From: Lysobacter concretionis Ko07 = DSM 16239
GTDB taxonomy: Bacteria > Pseudomonadota > Gammaproteobacteria > Xanthomonadales > Xanthomonadaceae
Reading direction: 5' to 3'
Length of the DNA: 64,000 nt
Assembly: GCF_000768345.1 (NCBI RefSeq)
Contig: NZ_AVPS01000005.1
Coordinates: forward strand, 62,001 to 126,000
Made by a program: the position numbers and the translations under genes. A model generated the notes under the pieces. The model was not told the origin of the DNA, did not search any database, and worked only from the letters and a program-made list of their open reading frames with translations. Below are positions 61,355-64,000 of this stretch, piece after piece (position 1 is the first letter of the stretch; each line of letters opens with the position of its first letter).

Positions 61355-61480
61355 ATGAAGGTCCTGTCCTCCCTGAAGTCGGCGAAGACCCGTCACCGCG
61401 ACTGCAAAGTCGTTCGCCGTCGTGGCAAGGTCTTCGTGATCTGCAAGTCGAACCCGCGTTTCAAGGCGCGCCAGCGCTGA
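61355..61480 (+). CDS. rpmJ: 50S ribosomal protein L36, YkgO (zinc-independent) type
   Basis: A 41-residue basic protein, [17 protein letters not shown] at the start and [14 protein letters not shown] at the end. It matches the YkgO form of L36. Only Cys17 and Cys30 remain of the zinc-ribbon ligands of standard L36, so it should not bind zinc. In bacteria with both forms this one is made when zinc is scarce; whether a zinc-binding copy exists elsewhere cannot be seen. GAGG lies upstream of the ATG and a terminator follows. Confidence 0.95.
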
Positions 61481-61508
61481 GTTGCCCGGCGCTGCTTGCG
61501 CTTCGTAC

Positions 61509-61534
61509 GAAAGCCGCCCCCGGGCGGCTTTCTT
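61509..61534 (+). terminator. Rho-independent terminator of the L36 gene
   Basis: GAAAGCCGCCC (61509-61519) and GGGCGGCTTTC (61522-61532) form a perfect 11-base stem, followed by TTG. It lies 29 bases after the L36 stop. Confidence 0.85.
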
Positions 61535-61666
61535 GCTTATGGCGTCGGCGATGCGGCCGGATCATGCCCGGCGCCCCCCAGCCAAAGGCCGCCGGGCTTC
61601 AAACGCAGCGGTCAGGGCCTTGCGCTTACAATCCCAGCCTTCATCTCGCCCAACGGGAAAACGGAC

Positions 61667-62014
61667 ATGATCAAGAGCCTGACCATCAAGACGGGTATCG
61701 CCGCACTTTCATTGCTCGCCCTGCCGCTCCTCGCCGGCGCGGCATCGGCTGACACGCTGTTGATCGAGCGTGTGCAGCAGCACGATACGTCCGCCCTGCC
61801 CGCACGCGGTCAGAGCATGGCCCAGGTCGAAGCCCGCCATGGCGCGCCGGCCCAGCGACTGGATCCTCGCGGCGGCCAGAAGCAGCAGTGGCCGACGATC
61901 AACCGCTGGGCGTATCCGGCGTTCACGGTGTACTTCGAGAACAACCGCGTGATCGACGTGGTGGTCAATCACGCCAGCGCCGACGAGATCGGCCCGAAGC
62001 CGCCGGTTCGCTGA
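61667..62014 (+). CDS. Small exported protein, SmpA/BamE-like pattern
   Basis: A 115-residue protein with an N-terminal signal (ALSLLALPLLAGAASA, cleavage near residue 28). The mature part has the pattern RGQSMAQVEARHGAPAQRL followed by INRWAYPAFTVYFENNRVID, the helix-turn-strand layout seen in SmpA/BamE-like and related periplasmic proteins. No lipobox is present. Function unknown. It starts 47 bases before the aguA stop-to-start spacer ends and may be co-transcribed with the putrescine genes. Confidence 0.8.
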   Translation: MIKSLTIKTGIAALSLLALPLLAGAASADTLLIERVQQHDTSALPARGQSMAQVEARHGAPAQRLDPRGGQKQQWPTINRWAYPAFTVYFENNRVIDVVVNHASADEIGPKPPVR

Positions 62015-62061
62015 CGCTTTTCAGACCGGCTCAGCCCTCCTCCCCAATTCCAGCCTGACCG

Positions 62062-63105
62062 ATGACCGAATCCCTGCGTTTCCCCGCGGAGTGGGAACCC
62101 CAATCCGCGATCCTGATTGCCTGGCCGCATACCGACACCGACTGGGCCGATCGCCTGGGCGAGGTGGAGGAGACCTACATTGCCCTGGTCGCCGCCATCA
62201 CCCGCTTCCAGCCGGTACTTGTGTGCGTGGCCGATGATGACGTGCAGGCCTATGCGCGCGCGCGGCTTGCCTCCGCGCGCGTGGACATGGACCGGGTGCG
62301 CTTCATCGAGATCGCCTATGACGACACCTGGTTGCGGGATTCCGGGCCGATCAGCCTGCAAGGCGCCGACGGCTTCCGCCTGCTCGACTTCCGGTTTACG
62401 GGCTGGGGCGGCAAGTTCGAAGCCAGCCGCGATGACCGGCTGGTGGAAGGTCTTTTCACGCAGCGAATCTTCTTTAACAGTGATCGCCAAGACATTGATT
62501 TTGCGCTGGAAGGTGGTGCTATTGAAACCGATGGTGCCGGCACGTTGCTGACCACCTGGACCTGCCTGCACGAGCGTCATCCCGACCTGGGCCGCGCTGA
62601 GATCGAGGCTGGTTTGAAGCGTTGGTTGCAGCAGGATCGCGTGCTCTGGCTGGAGCGCGGGTATCTGGAGGGCGACGACACCGATGCCCATATCGACACC
62701 CTCGCCCGTTTCGCGGCGGTCGACGCCATCGTCTACCAGGCCTGTGATGACCCTGGCGATTCGCATTTCACCGAACTGCAGGCCATGGCGGCCGAGCTGT
62801 CGGCATTGCGCACCCGTGACGGCCGGCCTTACCGGCTGTTTCCGCTGCCGTGGCCGCAGCCTGTCACCGATGGCGGACGCCGCCTTGCCGCCAGCTACGC
62901 GAATTTTCTGATCGTCAACGGTGCGGTGCTGATGCCGGCCTACGGCGACACGCCCGCCGAACGCCACATCGACCAACAGGCCGCAGCAGTGCTGGCCGAG
63001 GCGTTTCCCGGACGCGAAATCGTCCAGGTGCCGTGCCGTCCGCTGATCTGGCAGAACGGCAGCCTGCACTGCATCACCATGCAATTGCCGGCCGGGCTGG
63101 TCTGA
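62062..63105 (+). CDS. aguA: Agmatine deiminase
   Basis: Converts agmatine to N-carbamoylputrescine and ammonia. The 347-residue protein of the peptidyl-arginine-deiminase fold begins FPAEWEPQSAILIAWPHTD. It has YDDTWLRDSGPI, ALEGGAIETDGAG, LEGDDTDAHIDTLARF and the catalytic Cys in NGSLHCITMQLP. The following gene uses its product. Together they make putrescine by the plant-like two-step route. Confidence 0.95.
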   Translation: MTESLRFPAEWEPQSAILIAWPHTDTDWADRLGEVEETYIALVAAITRFQPVLVCVADDDVQAYARARLASARVDMDRVRFIEIAYDDTWLRDSGPISLQGADGFRLLDFRFTGWGGKFEASRDDRLVEGLFTQRIFFNSDRQDIDFALEGGAIETDGAGTLLTTWTCLHERHPDLGRAEIEAGLKRWLQQDRVLWLERGYLEGDDTDAHIDTLARFAAVDAIVYQACDDPGDSHFTELQAMAAELSALRTRDGRPYRLFPLPWPQPVTDGGRRLAASYANFLIVNGAVLMPAYGDTPAERHIDQQAAAVLAEAFPGREIVQVPCRPLIWQNGSLHCITMQLPAGLV

Positions 63106-63252
63106 AATAGTCCGGCCGACACCCCGGACCTTGGCCCGGTCCAATCCGGTCGGACTCGTGAATGCGGCGACTGATCACCGGCCGCTGTCAATACGAGCAT
63201 GACCATGGCATCGCTGCTCCACGTGACAGCGATGCATCCATCAGGAGTCCTC

Positions 63253-64000
63253 ATGAAGTACAAGACCCTCCCCGTCGCGCTGATCCAGGAGCGCGCCATC
63301 ATCGACCAGGGCGCCGGCAATGCCGACGCCAACCTGACACTCATCGAGCAGCGCGTGGCCGAAGCCGCCCGGCAGGGCGCGAAGCTGGTGTTGCTGCAGG
63401 AAATCCACAACGGCCCGTACTTCTGCCAGCACGAATCGGTGGACGAGTTCGATCTGGCCGAGCCGATCCCCGGCCCCAGCACCGATCGCCTGGGCAAGCT
63501 GGCGCAACAGCACGGCGTGGTGCTGGTCAGCTCGCTGTTCGAGCGCCGCGCGGCGGGGCTTTACCACAACACCGCGGTGGTCCATGAGGCCGATGGCAGC
63601 ATGGCCGGCAAGTACCGGAAGATGCATATCCCGGACGATCCGGGGTTTTACGAGAAGTTCTACTTCACGCCCGGCGATCTGGGCTTCGAGCCGATCGACA
63701 CTTCGGTCGGCCGGCTCGGCGTGCTGGTGTGTTGGGACCAATGGTACCCGGAAGCGGCGCGGCTGATGGCGCTGGCCGGCGCGGAAGTGCTGCTGTATCC
63801 GACCGCGATCGGCTTCGATCCCGATGACGACCAGGCCGAAAAGAACCGCCAGCGCGATGCCTGGGTCATCACTCATCGCGGTCATGCGGTCGCCAACGGC
63901 CTGCCGGTCCTCAGTTGCAACCGGGTGGGCCACGAGCCGTCACCGCTCGGCGCCTCCGGAGTGGACTTCTGGGGCAACAGCCACGTGCTGGGGCCGCAGG
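63253..64000 (+). CDS. aguB: N-carbamoylputrescine amidase (cut by right edge)
   Basis: Hydrolyses N-carbamoylputrescine to putrescine. The visible 249 residues belong to the nitrilase superfamily and carry the whole catalytic triad: Glu in LVLLQEIHNGPYF, Lys in GKYRKMHIPDD and Cys in LVCWDQWYPEAARLMALAG. An AGGAG sequence nine bases upstream fixes the ATG at 63253. About 45 C-terminal residues should lie beyond the edge. It follows aguA by 147 bases. Confidence 0.95.
   Translation, partial: MKYKTLPVALIQERAIIDQGAGNADANLTLIEQRVAEAARQGAKLVLLQEIHNGPYFCQHESVDEFDLAEPIPGPSTDRLGKLAQQHGVVLVSSLFERRAAGLYHNTAVVHEADGSMAGKYRKMHIPDDPGFYEKFYFTPGDLGFEPIDTSVGRLGVLVCWDQWYPEAARLMALAGAEVLLYPTAIGFDPDDDQAEKNRQRDAWVITHRGHAVANGLPVLSCNRVGHEPSPLGASGVDFWGNSHVLGPQ

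Overview
The window is high-GC, tightly packed chromosomal DNA. Gene order and protein sequences point to a gammaproteobacterium of the Xanthomonadaceae/Lysobacteraceae (Lysobacter, Luteimonas or Xanthomonas-like). This is inferred from several marks: the run cmk-rpsA-ihfB-lapA-lapB leading into wecA/capD/galU, the pairing of agmatine deiminase with N-carbamoylputrescine amidase, and a YkgO-type L36. No phage, insertion sequence, plasmid or CRISPR structure was seen, and no gene-free stretch exceeds 300 bases.

Left part (1-17.5 kb), central carbon metabolism. A GH94-type phosphorylase gene runs off the left edge and faces a glycoamylase-domain protein. Next come a MerA-like FAD disulfide oxidoreductase, gnd and pgl. 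On the other strand lies zwf-tal-pgi-pgm-tkt, whose last genes overlap or nearly touch. Together these cover the oxidative and non-oxidative pentose phosphate pathway plus hexose-phosphate interconversion. Between the two halves sit a divergent arsenic set (arsR-arsB and arsC), an FHA-GGDEF cyclase and a DUF2058 gene.

17.5-33 kb, envelope and regulation. A lipid A phosphoethanolamine transferase and a PAP2 phosphatase (overlapping) are divergent from an OmpR-type regulator and a histidine kinase whose ATPase domain looks degenerate. Then come small conserved proteins, tRNA-Ala and tRNA-Glu, the divergent ppsR/ppsA pair, orn, tadA and a 994-residue propeller-type diguanylate cyclase.

33-46.5 kb, a long minus-strand housekeeping stretch: folD-guaB-guaA, then rlmN-pilF-rodZ and yfgM-bamB-der, followed by an unusually short MoeA-like protein and a rhodanese-MoeB fusion. 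ndk stands just upstream of rlmN.

46.5-51 kb is a fatty-acid degradation unit: a PsrA-like TetR regulator with a clear PsrA-type operator, a FadN-type dehydrogenase/hydratase and a thiolase.

51-64 kb holds a CsaA-type tRNA-binding protein and an amino-acid-oxidase-like protein downstream of galU-capD-wecA-lapB-lapA, then ihfB, rpsA and cmk. On the plus strand follow L36, a small secreted protein and the putrescine genes aguA and aguB, the latter cut by the right edge.

No clearly new multi-gene system is evident. The most unusual items are the MoeA-like protein lacking domain II, the kinase with a decayed ATP-binding domain, a TTG-start small gene behind the FHA-GGDEF gene, and several strong RNA hairpins between housekeeping genes.
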